From the NCBI RefSeq assembly GCF_014635045.1, contig NZ_BMCF01000001.1:372001-436000 (forward strand): a stretch of 64,000 nucleotides of DNA. Reading direction: 5' to 3'. A program made the translations under genes and the position numbers. Positions 27,654 through 37,984 of the stretch are shown one piece after another. Source of the DNA: Staphylococcus nepalensis (GTDB lineage Bacteria; Bacillota; Bacilli; Staphylococcales; Staphylococcaceae). Position 1 is the first letter of the stretch, and each line of letters begins with the position of its first letter. The notes under the pieces were generated by a model. It did not search any database. It was not told the origin of the DNA and saw only the letters and a list, made by a program, of their open reading frames with translations.

Positions 27654-29936
27654 TTAAAAGTATTTTTTAAACTCAATGATTTGTATCGCGTTGGTTTGTA
27701 ACTTTAAATGATAAGACACTGTATCTACTATATCCACTTCGCTAACGTCTAATTTAGGGTAAGATACTCTATTCACATAATTAATAGTTTCTTCATCCAT
27801 ACCATGACGCGTATTGTATTGCTGCCAAACTTGATAAAGTGCACCATTATTTTTGTCCAGAGTTAAGTGTTTAACTTTGTAAGTGCCTTTGTCTGCATTC
27901 AAAATATTGAGTTGATACTCTTTATGTAGCAAATAATCCGATTTCTCATTTATAGTGTAGTATGGGTTATAATGTTCTGCATCCCATACCACGATTTGAA
28001 ATTGATCATTACACCCTAAAACTATACAGTCTTCATTCTTAAATAGCACTTGTTTAAATAATTTCTTAAAAAACATACTTGTAAAAAATGCTGGTCTTTT
28101 TCCATCAAATTGGTGATATAAATCGATACCATTCAGCTCTGATATCACATCATTTGCATTATATTGGTGATGTAATTCGTGATTTAACCAATAACCAATT
28201 GCATGGATACGATGATTCATATCAATGAGTTGTTCAAAAATAATACCTGCTCTAAAGTATTCTCCGTTAGTGAGGTGCGTGTTACCAGTTAAAGTATTCC
28301 AATTAAGAAGCACCACTGGTATATTTTTATCCTTCACTCCTAATAATCGTGTCATGGTATTATATTGTGCGATGATATGTCTTTTTGCTAAATCATACTG
28401 TTTACTTTCTATAGATTTAAAATTAATAATATCATTTTGGTTTGCGTTAAACGCTATACTATCAATATTTGTGATTGCTTCTGACAGTAGTTTTTTAGCT
28501 GTCGCTAACGCATTCATATTATCCATATCAATATTAAGTACAATATGGGCGAACTCAAAATATTGCTTAAACAAAGTGATAACGTTTAATATTTTCTGCG
28601 TATGGTTACACTTAAGATAAACAACAAGTTTAAAACAATCTCTATTAGGAACCATATTATAAATATGTTCTAATAAGCACTTTAATTCTTTTGTGTATTT
28701 TTCAAATTGTGAAGGCAACGTTGGCGGATGCATTTCGATACCTAACCCTATTTGATGCTCATATAGAAAATTTAAACATTCATCCACTTTCATATAAGGG
28801 TGCATATTGGGAATCATTTCGTCACTTTCAATCACATTACGATCAACATAACCTTTTAATATAGGGTCTTTAATTAAAATATGATCTAATCCTAAATCGT
28901 GTTGTACTTCTATTAATTGTTTTCTATATCTTTGAATGAGTAACGTGTCAAAGCTCCCAATTTGAATAACATGTTGGTAATGTGATAATTGTTGGCTTAG
29001 ATTATTTTCTAATGTAATATCAATTACTTTTTGATTATCAGGAGATTGAATGATGGTTCCAAGCGTTTGTTGTATATATGAAGATAAATAATATAAATAC
29101 CTTTGATAGTTTTCAAATTCTGTTGTTTTTTTTATTTTCGTTGGGTGATCTTCACTTTGATATTGGGTTCTATATTGTGATGGTGTTAGCCCAGTATTTG
29201 CTTTAAAATACTTTAATAACATAGTCGAGTTGCTAAAACCATTTTTTAAAGCAATTTGTGTGATTGATGCATTTGTATGAACCAAATCATTTTTACAATG
29301 TTCTGTTCTAATATGATTAATATAATGATTAAAACCAATGCCCATGTGTTTCGTAAATAGTTTCGAAAGATACGTCGTACTCAAATGAACTTTTTCGGCT
29401 ATTTCACTTAATGTAATAGGTGTATTAAAATATTTTTCAATATATTGACATACAAATTCCAAACGTTCATCGTTAATGTCATTTTCAAGCGTTGCATTGT
29501 CATGTGTTGGTAAATAACGCACAATAATAAATATCAAATCAATTAATTGCTGTTCTAAATATAAGCGATAAAATTTCCCTTTTCTAATATAGACAATACC
29601 AATTTTAGCAATTGCATTAATAATTTGTTTATAAATCACACCTTGTAACGTTTGCTGATTTAAAATATACATTTTACCATTAAAGTCGTTAATATATTGT
29701 CGTAAATAAGCTTCCGCTAAATGAATACTGATATATAAAGCATCATCCTCTTCTATAAATTGATAACGTTCTCTATGATTAATAATAAATACATCACCTG
29801 CTTGAAAAGTCTGAAATTGACTCCCTCTTACAACTTTCAACGTACTTTTAAGCACTAATACCATACGTACGCCATCGTTAAAATTCACTACTGAATTACC
29901 ACTGTCATTAAATTCTATATCGTAAAAGATTTCCAT
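27654..29936 (-). CDS. Large AraC-family regulator with glycosidase-like C-terminal domain
   Basis: This 760-residue regulator resembles the S. aureus Rsp/Rbf group. Residues 1-130 form a cupin-like sensor (FQTFQAGDVFIINHRERYQF). Residues 155-265 hold two AraC helix-turn-helix motifs (ITLSEIAEKVHLSTTYLSKLF and ITQIALKNGFSNSTMLLKYF). Residues 300-760 resemble a GH39-type TIM barrel: LLNWN corresponds to the nucleophile strand TEWN, with glutamate replaced by asparagine, so it is probably inactive as a glycosidase. It is a single-gene unit. Rsp and Rbf govern surface attachment and virulence in S. aureus; a similar role here is inference. Confidence 0.8.
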   Translation of the reverse strand: MEIFYDIEFNDSGNSVVNFNDGVRMVLVLKSTLKVVRGSQFQTFQAGDVFIINHRERYQFIEEDDALYISIHLAEAYLRQYINDFNGKMYILNQQTLQGVIYKQIINAIAKIGIVYIRKGKFYRLYLEQQLIDLIFIIVRYLPTHDNATLENDINDERLEFVCQYIEKYFNTPITLSEIAEKVHLSTTYLSKLFTKHMGIGFNHYINHIRTEHCKNDLVHTNASITQIALKNGFSNSTMLLKYFKANTGLTPSQYRTQYQSEDHPTKIKKTTEFENYQRYLYYLSSYIQQTLGTIIQSPDNQKVIDITLENNLSQQLSHYQHVIQIGSFDTLLIQRYRKQLIEVQHDLGLDHILIKDPILKGYVDRNVIESDEMIPNMHPYMKVDECLNFLYEHQIGLGIEMHPPTLPSQFEKYTKELKCLLEHIYNMVPNRDCFKLVVYLKCNHTQKILNVITLFKQYFEFAHIVLNIDMDNMNALATAKKLLSEAITNIDSIAFNANQNDIINFKSIESKQYDLAKRHIIAQYNTMTRLLGVKDKNIPVVLLNWNTLTGNTHLTNGEYFRAGIIFEQLIDMNHRIHAIGYWLNHELHHQYNANDVISELNGIDLYHQFDGKRPAFFTSMFFKKLFKQVLFKNEDCIVLGCNDQFQIVVWDAEHYNPYYTINEKSDYLLHKEYQLNILNADKGTYKVKHLTLDKNNGALYQVWQQYNTRHGMDEETINYVNRVSYPKLDVSEVDIVDTVSYHLKLQTNAIQIIEFKKYF

Positions 29937-30024
29937 ATCACACCTCTTTATTTAAATACATTTTAATAAAGTAAATATGAATTTTCATGTTCTTTTTTGA
30001 TTTGTCAGTAATTAGACATAAAAA

Positions 30025-30074
30025 AAGAGCAATGCAGAAACCAAAATACGAATTGGTTTTCTACACTTGCTCTT
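30025..30074 (-). terminator. farE terminator
   Basis: AAGAGCAA(T)GCAGAAACCAA pairs with TTGGTTTTCTAC..TTGCTCTT, with T-run TTTTTTTATG on minus. It closes the MMPL exporter gene. Confidence 0.8.
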
Positions 30075-30163
30075 TTAAAATTACGTTTAGTTTTTTCAGA
30101 AATGTTTGTAGCACATACCACATTCAAATTTTAACTGTATGCTCAAACTTTAAAAACTAATGT

Positions 30164-32704
30164 CTATTTATTTTTATTAATCGCTTTTTCAATTAACTCA
30201 TTTAAATGACGAATATTTTCACTTTGTTGCGATAACAATTCAACAATTTGATCATCTGCATTGCCTTGTTTATTCACTTGCTTATTACGAGGTTTACGTG
30301 CTACAGATGATTGTATTTCACTTTCATCTTGTGACGATAATAAATCTTTTTTGTATGATTTTAAAGCTTCATACAAGAATTCAGGTTGTGTTGTTTGTTG
30401 CGCAATTTCGTTATATAATACTTTCGTTTTGTGATCAACGATAACCGTATGATTGTCTTCTTTAGCGTAACTTGGTTGCTTCTGAATACTAAATGAACGA
30501 TCATAATTATCATGATGTGTGGACTGATTTATATTGGCATAATTGCTTGAAGGCATCTCACTTTGTAAAGCGTGTCCTTCAATATCTACATGCGGCAATA
30601 TTCGGTTTAACCACGCTGGCATATACCAAGAAGCTTTACCAAATAATTGCGTTAATGCAGGAATTAATAATAGACGAACAATAAAGGCATCGAATAATAT
30701 ACCAAAGGCCAATGATAGCCCCATAGATTTAATCATCACGTCGTCTTGGAAGACAAATGCGATAAACACACTAAACATGATAAGCGCTGCAGCAACTACA
30801 ACTGGACCACTTTCTTTAATACCTACTTTAATTGAATGCTCATTATTTCTTGTCTTACTGTATTCTTCGTGGATACGAGACATTAAGAAGACTTCGTAGT
30901 CCATAGCTAGACCAAATAGTAGACCTATTGTGATAACTGGTAAAAATGCTAATAACGGGCCGGTCGTATCTACACCAAATAAGCCTGACATAAATCCTTT
31001 TTGCATTACTAAGGTTGTGAATCCTAATGTCGCTACTAAGGACAGCACAAAACCTAATACTGCTTTTAACGGGATGATAATAGAACGGAATACTACCATT
31101 AATAGAACAAACGCTAATGCCACAATCACACCAGCAAATAATGGTATAGCTTCATTTAATTTTTGGGACATATCAATATTGATAACACTTTGTCCAGAAA
31201 CTTCTGTTTTGAAATTATATTTATCTCTAGCATCGTCATCATAATCTCTTAAATCATGAACTAAATCATTTGTGGATTGTGCATTTGGTCCTTTTTCTGG
31301 GATGATTGCTACTAATGCATAATCTTTACTGTCGCTTAATTGGGGTGGCGTCGCCATATCCACATGATCCATATCATTAATATCTTTAGTTAAGCTTTGT
31401 AAATCTTTTTGTAAATCTTCTGGATTATCATTTTGGTCTTTCACATTCACAAGCATTGCGATTTGACCATTAAATCCTTCACCAAATTTATCTGAAACAA
31501 TGTCATATGCTTTTTTCTGAGTAGTATCTTCTGGTTTCATACCGTCATCTGGGATACCAAGACGCATGTCATTAATCGGTATAGCAGCTACAACTAATAT
31601 AATCAAGCCAATAAGCACAGCTGCTAAAGGTTTACCAACAACAAATTTAGACCATTTTGTGTCCACATCTCCATCAAACTCTGATTTCGTTTGTTTAGGA
31701 TGAATTTTTTTATGGAAAATGCTAATTAATGCTGGTAATAATGTTAATGCACTAACTACTGCTACGAACACACTAATCGCTGAAGCAAATCCCATGACAG
31801 CTAAGAAATCGATACCTACAAGAGATAAACCACAAACAGCAATAATAACTGTCACACCAGCGAAAATAACTGCACTACCTGCAGTACCCACTGCTAAACC
31901 AATTGCTTTAATATGATTAGGTTCGCTCTTCACGATTTGTCGATATCTAAATAAAATAAATAATGCGTAATCAATACCCACTGCTAAACCAATCATTACA
32001 GACAGTGTTAAAGTCACATTCGGGATATCAAATGCGTATGTCAATAATGAGATAATGCCTACACCTGTACCTAAACCAAGTAAAGCGCTAATGATTGGCA
32101 TGCCTGCTGCAATAAACGATCCAAATGTAATCAATAGAACAACAAATGCAACAATAACACCAATTATTTCAGAAGCGCCACCAATTTCAGTAGATTCCAT
32201 GCCTGTACCCATGAGCTCAACTTGTACATTGTGATCCTCTTCTAATTTTTCAACTTGGTCTTTAACTTCATCTTTAGAGTCTTGTTTTAACGATGTTGCT
32301 GAAACATCATAATTAATGTCAGCAAACGCTGTAGACTTGTCTTCACTAATTTGTTTATTATCATAAGGATCTGTAATATCTTTAATATCCTTATCATTAT
32401 CTTTAATATCTTTCAATGTATCTTTGACATCTTTTGTCATATCTTGTTTTACGATGCCATTATCGGAGTCACTTTTAAACACAACTCGTATTTGAGCTTT
32501 TTCACTATCTTGCCCAAACTCATCTTCTATCTTGTTATTCGTATCTAGTGACTGTAACCCGTTCATAGTAATATCATTATCAAACTTCGGCGAACTTATT
32601 GTAAGCGGTATAATAATTGCTGCGAGAATAACAACCCAAGCAACTATACTCCACCATTTGTGCTTAGCAACAAATGAACCTAGTTTGTATAAAAATTTTG
32701 CCAA
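30164..32704 (-). CDS. farE: FarE-like MMPL/RND lipid exporter
   Basis: This 846-residue RND-family (MMPL) membrane protein has twelve spans in two halves, each with a large extracellular loop. GLAVGIDYALFILFRYRQ and GLLFGLAMDYEVFLMSRIHEEY carry the conserved acidic residues of the proton relay. A C-terminal cytosolic extension of about 110 residues is charged and partly coiled. In S. aureus FarE exports antimicrobial unsaturated fatty acids, its divergent neighbour is FarR, and rocA follows, as here. AAGGAGGC precedes the ATG. It ends at a hairpin terminator. Confidence 0.88.
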   Translation of the reverse strand: MAKFLYKLGSFVAKHKWWSIVAWVVILAAIIIPLTISSPKFDNDITMNGLQSLDTNNKIEDEFGQDSEKAQIRVVFKSDSDNGIVKQDMTKDVKDTLKDIKDNDKDIKDITDPYDNKQISEDKSTAFADINYDVSATSLKQDSKDEVKDQVEKLEEDHNVQVELMGTGMESTEIGGASEIIGVIVAFVVLLITFGSFIAAGMPIISALLGLGTGVGIISLLTYAFDIPNVTLTLSVMIGLAVGIDYALFILFRYRQIVKSEPNHIKAIGLAVGTAGSAVIFAGVTVIIAVCGLSLVGIDFLAVMGFASAISVFVAVVSALTLLPALISIFHKKIHPKQTKSEFDGDVDTKWSKFVVGKPLAAVLIGLIILVVAAIPINDMRLGIPDDGMKPEDTTQKKAYDIVSDKFGEGFNGQIAMLVNVKDQNDNPEDLQKDLQSLTKDINDMDHVDMATPPQLSDSKDYALVAIIPEKGPNAQSTNDLVHDLRDYDDDARDKYNFKTEVSGQSVINIDMSQKLNEAIPLFAGVIVALAFVLLMVVFRSIIIPLKAVLGFVLSLVATLGFTTLVMQKGFMSGLFGVDTTGPLLAFLPVITIGLLFGLAMDYEVFLMSRIHEEYSKTRNNEHSIKVGIKESGPVVVAAALIMFSVFIAFVFQDDVMIKSMGLSLAFGILFDAFIVRLLLIPALTQLFGKASWYMPAWLNRILPHVDIEGHALQSEMPSSNYANINQSTHHDNYDRSFSIQKQPSYAKEDNHTVIVDHKTKVLYNEIAQQTTQPEFLYEALKSYKKDLLSSQDESEIQSSVARKPRNKQVNKQGNADDQIVELLSQQSENIRHLNELIEKAINKNK

Positions 32705-32733
32705 ACTATTGCCTCCTTATTTAAACAACGTTA

Positions 32734-32758
32734 TAGTTTATACATATAGTGTAGATTA
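32734..32758. promoter_or_regulatory. Candidate FarR operator repeats
   Basis: TAGTTTA (32734) and TAGATTA (32752) match the TAGWTTA motif that I recall for FarR of S. aureus, spaced by 18 bases. They lie in the farE/farR divergent gap, close to the farE start. My recollection of the motif should be verified. Confidence 0.45.
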
Positions 32759-32852
32759 TTTCTATTAGTATCGTACATCTCTTTACCCTGTTTCAAAAAG
32801 AATTAAATATGCATTTCTGTATATTTAAACTACAAATTAGGAGAATTGTAGA

Positions 32853-33407
32853 ATGAATGAAAAAGATTTACGTGTTATTAAAACAAAACGTGCACTCTCT
32901 CAAAGTTTATATGAATTATTAGAAAAACAACCATTTTCAACCATTTCAGTTAACCAAATATGTAATGAAGCGTTAGTGCACCGTACAACATTTTATAAAC
33001 ATTTTTATGACAAATACGATTTACTTATTTATTTAACAACTGATTTAACACAAGATTATTTTTCTACAGATTTGAAAGAACGAATCAATAATCCTTTTAC
33101 GATTTTAAACAAATCGATAACTGATATAGAAGAATTCAGTAAAATTAAAAGTAAGCAAGAAGACGATAAAGAATTTGAACGTACGCTTGAGAATCATTTT
33201 ATTCGCGTATTGCAAAATGATATTAAAAAGAATGAACACCGGATATCAGTAGATAAAATTGTCCCGATAGATTTAGTTTTTTATGTTTACGGCACTACCC
33301 TTTACGCATTTATGGAATGGATTCGCGAACATGATATCAAACTACCTTCAGAAGAAATTGATAAACTATTTCATAAAATGATTAATATACAAGTTAATGA
33401 CATATAA
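32853..33407 (+). CDS. farR: FarR, TetR-family regulator of farE
   Basis: This 184-residue TetR/AcrR regulator has an N-terminal helix-turn-helix (FSTISVNQICNEALVHRTTFYKHF, residues about 27-52) and an all-helical ligand domain. It is divergent from farE with 148 bases between, exactly as in S. aureus, where FarR represses farE and is relieved by unsaturated fatty acids. TTAGGAGA lies 9 bases before ATG. It ends at a terminator shared with rocA. Confidence 0.87.
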   Translation: MNEKDLRVIKTKRALSQSLYELLEKQPFSTISVNQICNEALVHRTTFYKHFYDKYDLLIYLTTDLTQDYFSTDLKERINNPFTILNKSITDIEEFSKIKSKQEDDKEFERTLENHFIRVLQNDIKKNEHRISVDKIVPIDLVFYVYGTTLYAFMEWIREHDIKLPSEEIDKLFHKMINIQVNDI

Positions 33408-33446
33408 AAAATAGAGCAAGATAGCATTGCTATCTTGCTCTATTTT
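33408..33446. terminator. Bidirectional terminator between farR and rocA
   Basis: AAAATAGAGCAAGATAGC-ATT-GCTATCTTGCTCTATTTT is a perfect 18-base stem between the convergent farR and rocA genes. Confidence 0.95.
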
Positions 33447-33456
33447 ACATTATGCC

Positions 33457-35001
33457 TTAAAACATTTCTGAAACAACTTTTTGTTCTAAGAAATTTAATA
33501 AGTAGTCTGGACTACCTGTTTTAGCATCAGTACCTGACATTTTGAAACCACCAAAAGGATGGTAGCCAACAACGGCTGCAGTACAGCCACGGTTAAGATA
33601 TAAGTTCCCAACATCATATGCTTTCACTGCTTCAATCCAATTTTCACGATTATTAGTAATAACCGCCCCTGTTAAACCATAATCTGTATCATTTGCTATT
33701 TCTAGTAATTCATTAAAGTCTTTACCTTTCACAAAGCCAACAACTGGACCAAATATTTCTTCTTGCATGATTTGATCACTTGATTTAAGCCCAGAGAAAA
33801 TAGTAGGTTCAACAAAGTAACCTGTAGCCCCATCAGTGCCTCCACCTTGTTCTAATTTGCCTTCTTTTTTACCAATTTCGATATAATTTTTAATCTTATC
33901 AAATTGTTTTTGGTTAATAACCGGGCCCATATATGTGTTATTTTCTGTATTACCTAATGTTAATGATTTTGTTAGTTTAACTGCTTTCTCTAACACTTCA
34001 TCATATACATCTTTATGAACGATAGCGCGTGAACAAGCAGAACATTTTTGGCCAGAGAATCCAAAAGCTGATGTCACAATAGATTCTGCTGCTAAATCTG
34101 TATCTATATCTTTATCAACAACAATTGCGTCTTTACCACCCATTTCAGCGATGACACGTTTTAAAAATTGTTGTCCTTCTTGTACTTTTGCAGCTCTTTC
34201 AAAAATTCGTGTACCTGTGGCACGTGAACCTGTAAAGGTAACAAAATGCGTATGCACGCTGTCTACGAGATAATCGCCAATTTCTTTTGGATCACCTGGC
34301 ACAAAGTTTACCACACCTTTAGGTAAGCCAGCTTCTTCTAATACCTCCATTAATTTATAAGCTGTTAATGGTGTATCTTCAGCTGGTTTTAAAAGCACTG
34401 TATTCCCTGCAACCACTGGTGCTAATGTCGTACCAGCCATAATTGCAAACGGGAAGTTCCATGGTGGGATTGTAACACCAGTGCCGATAGGTTTATAAAA
34501 ATATTGATTGTGTTCCCCTTCTCTATCTAAAACTGGTTTTCCATCTGCGAGTTCCATCATTGACCGAGCATAGTATTCAATAAAATCAATACCTTCAGTT
34601 GCATCGCCGACCGCTTCGTCCCATGGTTTGCCAGCTTCATACACCATCACTGCTGAAATTTCTTCTTTACGACGTCTAATAATAGCCGCAACTTTAATTA
34701 AAAACTCAGCACGCTCTCTATGCGTCCAACGCTTCCATGATTTATAAGCTTCGTCAGCAGCTTCAAATGCTTTGTCCACTTCTTTTGTTGTCGCTTTTGA
34801 TACTTCTGCAATGACTTCAGAAGTGTTTGCAGGATTGATAGATTGGGATGTATCTTTAGTGAATATTTTCTCCCCGTTAATTACTAAGGGAAGTTTTTGA
34901 TTTAATTCATCTTTCACTTTCTTTAAAGCTTCTTTGAATGATTCGACATTGTCATTGTTTGTAAAGTCAATGCCCGGTTCATTTTTATAATTAACAACCA
35001 T
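33457..35001 (-). CDS. rocA: 1-pyrroline-5-carboxylate dehydrogenase
   Basis: This 514-residue aldehyde dehydrogenase oxidises glutamate semialdehyde/P5C to glutamate, the last step of proline and arginine breakdown. The catalytic cysteine lies in [13 protein letters not shown], the general base glutamate in [12 protein letters not shown], and the NAD loop in TFTGSRATG. The length equals S. aureus RocA (514). A perfect cre box overlaps its -35 element, so it should be repressed by CcpA in glucose. It is convergent with farR. Confidence 0.94.
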   Translation of the reverse strand: MVVNYKNEPGIDFTNNDNVESFKEALKKVKDELNQKLPLVINGEKIFTKDTSQSINPANTSEVIAEVSKATTKEVDKAFEAADEAYKSWKRWTHRERAEFLIKVAAIIRRRKEEISAVMVYEAGKPWDEAVGDATEGIDFIEYYARSMMELADGKPVLDREGEHNQYFYKPIGTGVTIPPWNFPFAIMAGTTLAPVVAGNTVLLKPAEDTPLTAYKLMEVLEEAGLPKGVVNFVPGDPKEIGDYLVDSVHTHFVTFTGSRATGTRIFERAAKVQEGQQFLKRVIAEMGGKDAIVVDKDIDTDLAAESIVTSAFGFSGQKCSACSRAIVHKDVYDEVLEKAVKLTKSLTLGNTENNTYMGPVINQKQFDKIKNYIEIGKKEGKLEQGGGTDGATGYFVEPTIFSGLKSSDQIMQEEIFGPVVGFVKGKDFNELLEIANDTDYGLTGAVITNNRENWIEAVKAYDVGNLYLNRGCTAAVVGYHPFGGFKMSGTDAKTGSPDYLLNFLEQKVVSEMF

Positions 35002-35066
35002 TTTTCTACCCCCATGTTAAGTTTGTAAATAGAAAACTAAAATGGAAACTTTCCATTCTTGATTTC

Positions 35067-35104
35067 ATTGTATAGGTATCACACAACAAATGCAATCGCT
35101 TACA
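35067..35104 (-). promoter_or_regulatory. rocA promoter with CcpA cre box
   Basis: On minus, TTGCAT (35095-35090) and TACAAT (35072-35067) are spaced by 17 bases. TGTAAGCGATTGCA at 35091-35104 matches the cre consensus TGWAARCGNTNNCA at every position and covers the -35 element. Confidence 0.7.
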
Positions 35105-35273
35105 ATAACTTTTATAGAAATATATTGTATTTTGTCACTGTAGCCAATATGCTTTAATAATGGGTTTAATATGAAAAGTACGCGTTCTTATTTCATGGGT
35201 GAAACGTCCTTTTTCTTCATATACAAACTACCTTATTCCCTGTCAGAATGATTTATTATAATAACTGTATTTA

Positions 35274-35329
35274 AAAAACACTTTCGTTTAATTTCAGTCC
35301 AGCAACATGGTTGTAACGAAAGTGTTTTT
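35274..35329 (-). terminator. DUF4064 gene terminator
   Basis: AAAAACACTTTCGTT and AACGAAAGTGTTTTT form a perfect 15-base stem, 90 bases behind the DUF4064 gene. Confidence 0.85.
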
Positions 35330-35417
35330 AACTTATTTCCAAAATATGTCTATGACTAAACTAACTACTTCATAACTTATTTGCTTATAATAGGACCATG
35401 TAGAAAGTATAATTCAC

Positions 35418-35855
35418 CTATTTCTTATGTATTTTTTTGGATTTACTCTTTTTATTTGGCTGTCTAACTAATAATATAATTCCAGCGATAAGCCATAATA
35501 ATGCCGTGAGCAGATTTAAAGTAAATACAGTTACAATAGCTAGTAATACAAGTATAACGCCAACTGTTTTAGGTAACTTATTAATTAACAATACAAATAT
35601 GAGTGCTAGAATTGTCGTTATAATAACAGTCCCTAAAGCGATGATAAATAACTGACTTATGTTATCTAGCAATTGCGAAGTCTCTGTTTGCGTTAAGTTG
35701 TCACGGATTATATCTTGGTTTTCGACCGAACGCATCAACGAACTTTTATAACTCTCATCATTTAAAAATGGCGCTGCAATGGCCATTAAAAAAATAACTA
35801 CAAACTGTATGAGAATACCTAACCAAGCCAATACTTTTTCCACAGTTCGCTTCAT
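35418..35855 (-). CDS. DUF4064-type small membrane protein
   Basis: This 145-residue protein has four hydrophobic spans (residues about 8-30, 65-85, 90-110 and 112-132) and a basic tail (NKKSKSKKIHKK). The extracellular loop between spans one and two is acidic and polar (DESYKSSLMRSVENQDIIRDN). It fits the staphylococcal DUF4064 membrane family, which has no known function. ATG at 35855 follows AAGGAGG by 7 bases; the longer frame start lacks a site. Confidence 0.7.
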   Translation of the reverse strand: MKRTVEKVLAWLGILIQFVVIFLMAIAAPFLNDESYKSSLMRSVENQDIIRDNLTQTETSQLLDNISQLFIIALGTVIITTILALIFVLLINKLPKTVGVILVLLAIVTVFTLNLLTALLWLIAGIILLVRQPNKKSKSKKIHKK

Positions 35856-36040
35856 ATTTAACCTCCTTAAAAACATCTATTTTCGTAGGTTGTATACCCA
35901 ACACTATACAAATTATTCACGTTGGCCTACCCTATAGTATAATATTTAAAATATATTTACAAAATTTTAAGCGAATACAGTTATGATGTTAGGGTAATTG
36001 CTTAATATAAATAAAAACAAAGGGATGATTTAATACTATT

Positions 36041-37732
36041 ATGAATGACAAGAATGCATACGACAGAAAGAAAAAACATCGGAATCTTGTTTATATGATA
36101 TCCGTAGCAATCATTGTCATAATTACTGTAATCGCAGGAAGTTTTCCTACGGTTTTCGGAACACATGCACAACAAGTTTATGATTATATAGCGAATCATT
36201 TTGGTTGGCTGTTCTTAGTAATTATTTTTATTTTAGATATCTTTTTAATTGCTTTAGCTGTTTCACGCTATGGTCGTTTTAAATTGGGTAATGATAATGA
36301 AGCTCCAGAATTTTCAATGATGTCTTGGATTGGCATGCTTTTTTCAGCTGGTTTAGGCGTCGGCATTGTTTTTTGGGGAGTAGCCGAACCATTAACACAT
36401 TATTTACATTCACCATTTCCTGGTAAAACACCTGATGAATCTGCAGAATCTGCCCGTGTTGCTATGGGTTATACTTTCTTCCACTGGGGAATTTCACAGT
36501 GGTCTATATTTGCGATTGCTGGTTTAACAGTGGCCTATTTCCAATTTCGAAAAAAACGTAATGGCCTTATTTCAACTGCAATGGAACCCGTATTTGGTGA
36601 ATCTTATAAACGCCCATACAGAAACGTGATAGATATATTAGCCATCATAGCTACTGTTATGGGGATAGCTACATCAATTGGTCTAGGTATTATGCAAATT
36701 AGTGGTGGGCTCCATCATGTCTTTAATGTACCGAATAATAATATAACAAAAATATCCATTACTATTTTAATGGTCGCTATCTTTTTGACCTCAGCTGTTA
36801 CAGGCCTCAATAGAGGGGTTAAGTGGTTAAGCAATGTCAACATCGGTTTAGGCGCAATATTACTTATCTTTATATTTATATTCGGAGATTTTAAATTTAT
36901 TTTAGAATCGTATACATTAGCGGTCGGCGATTATTTACGTCATTTCGTTGAATATAGTTTAAGAATTAGTCCGTATACAGGAGATAATGGCTGGATACAA
37001 CAATGGACTGTCTTTTATTGGGCTTGGGTTATCTCTTGGTCTCCATTTATAGGCGGATTTGTAGCTCGTGTCTCACGTGGTAGAACTATCAGAGAATTCG
37101 TCATTGGTGTATTAATTATCCCCCCTTTAATTTCTTTTACATGGATTGCAGGCTTTGGGGGCACAGCAGTTAAAATTGCATTAACTAGTAACGATAACAT
37201 CGCAAATATTGTTGATAAAGACTATACCGTTGCTCTGTTTGAATTGCTATCTAAATTTCCTATTGCTGATATAACTAGTGCTTTAGCGATTGCACTTATT
37301 TTTATATTTATCATTACAAGCGCTGACTCTACTACCCATATCGTTGCTGGTATGGCTACTGGTGGTATTGCAAATCCTAAAATTAAGCATAAAATTGTTT
37401 GGGGTATATTGATTGGTGCCATATCAGTCGCTATGACAATTGCAGGCGGTCTAACAAGTTTACAAACAGCCTCTGTGGTTACTGGTTTACCTTTCTCACT
37501 TATTCTGTTGCTTATGATTTTCTCCCTAATGCGTGCCTTACGAAGAGAACCAACAGAACATTTTAAAATGACTTATATCGATGATGATAAGGATTACTCT
37601 ATACCATTAGAAGAACGTGAACGTAAAAACCCAACCCATAATGATCATCATTCAGTAGAACAAGCAAACGTTAAAGATGATAAACCTAATCACAAAAACG
37701 AGAGTAATCACTCAAAAAATAAAGACGATTAA
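36041..37732 (+). CDS. BCCT-family transporter (second copy)
   Basis: This 563-residue BCCT carrier has 12 spans; GVGIVFWGVAEPLTHYLHSP and FYWAWVISWSPFIGGFVARVSRGR are the substrate-binding and family-signature segments. It should take up glycine betaine, choline or a similar osmolyte. A charged C-terminal tail of about 65 residues is rich in Asp, Asn, His and Lys (THNDHHSVEQ, NHKNESNHSKN), longer than in the copy at 18755. A weak AAAGGGATGA site lies about 12 bases before ATG. It has its own promoter region and terminator. Confidence 0.9.
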   Translation: MNDKNAYDRKKKHRNLVYMISVAIIVIITVIAGSFPTVFGTHAQQVYDYIANHFGWLFLVIIFILDIFLIALAVSRYGRFKLGNDNEAPEFSMMSWIGMLFSAGLGVGIVFWGVAEPLTHYLHSPFPGKTPDESAESARVAMGYTFFHWGISQWSIFAIAGLTVAYFQFRKKRNGLISTAMEPVFGESYKRPYRNVIDILAIIATVMGIATSIGLGIMQISGGLHHVFNVPNNNITKISITILMVAIFLTSAVTGLNRGVKWLSNVNIGLGAILLIFIFIFGDFKFILESYTLAVGDYLRHFVEYSLRISPYTGDNGWIQQWTVFYWAWVISWSPFIGGFVARVSRGRTIREFVIGVLIIPPLISFTWIAGFGGTAVKIALTSNDNIANIVDKDYTVALFELLSKFPIADITSALAIALIFIFIITSADSTTHIVAGMATGGIANPKIKHKIVWGILIGAISVAMTIAGGLTSLQTASVVTGLPFSLILLLMIFSLMRALRREPTEHFKMTYIDDDKDYSIPLEERERKNPTHNDHHSVEQANVKDDKPNHKNESNHSKNKDD

Positions 37733-37842
37733 ATTAACAACGCATTTAAAAATTATTGATAATACACGATGGCAAAAATAAATTGAGCCATTATCAGTGA
37801 TATGATTAATAAAGTTCTGCTCGACCTTATAACTCAATATTG

Positions 37843-37892
37843 TGATTGTAGAAGTGAAAACAAAATTAGTTTCTCTTCTATAATCATTTTTT
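37843..37892 (+). terminator. Terminator of second BCCT gene
   Basis: GATTGTAGAAG.GAAAAC pairs with GTTTCTCTTCTATAATC (short mismatches), followed by ATTTTTTG on plus. Confidence 0.7.
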
Positions 37893-37984
37893 GAATTCGC
37901 ACAATATTCAGAAGTATTTATACAACTTATCGTTTAATTTTTGCTAAAATATATCTATATCCAAATGAATGGGAGGCACACTTG

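Noticed and set aside
27485-27676. Open frame on minus at the end of the AraC gene
   Set aside because: It runs through the terminator stem and shows no ribosome binding site.
36002-36199. Open frame on minus opposite the second BCCT gene
   Set aside because: It is a shadow of a strong coding region on plus.
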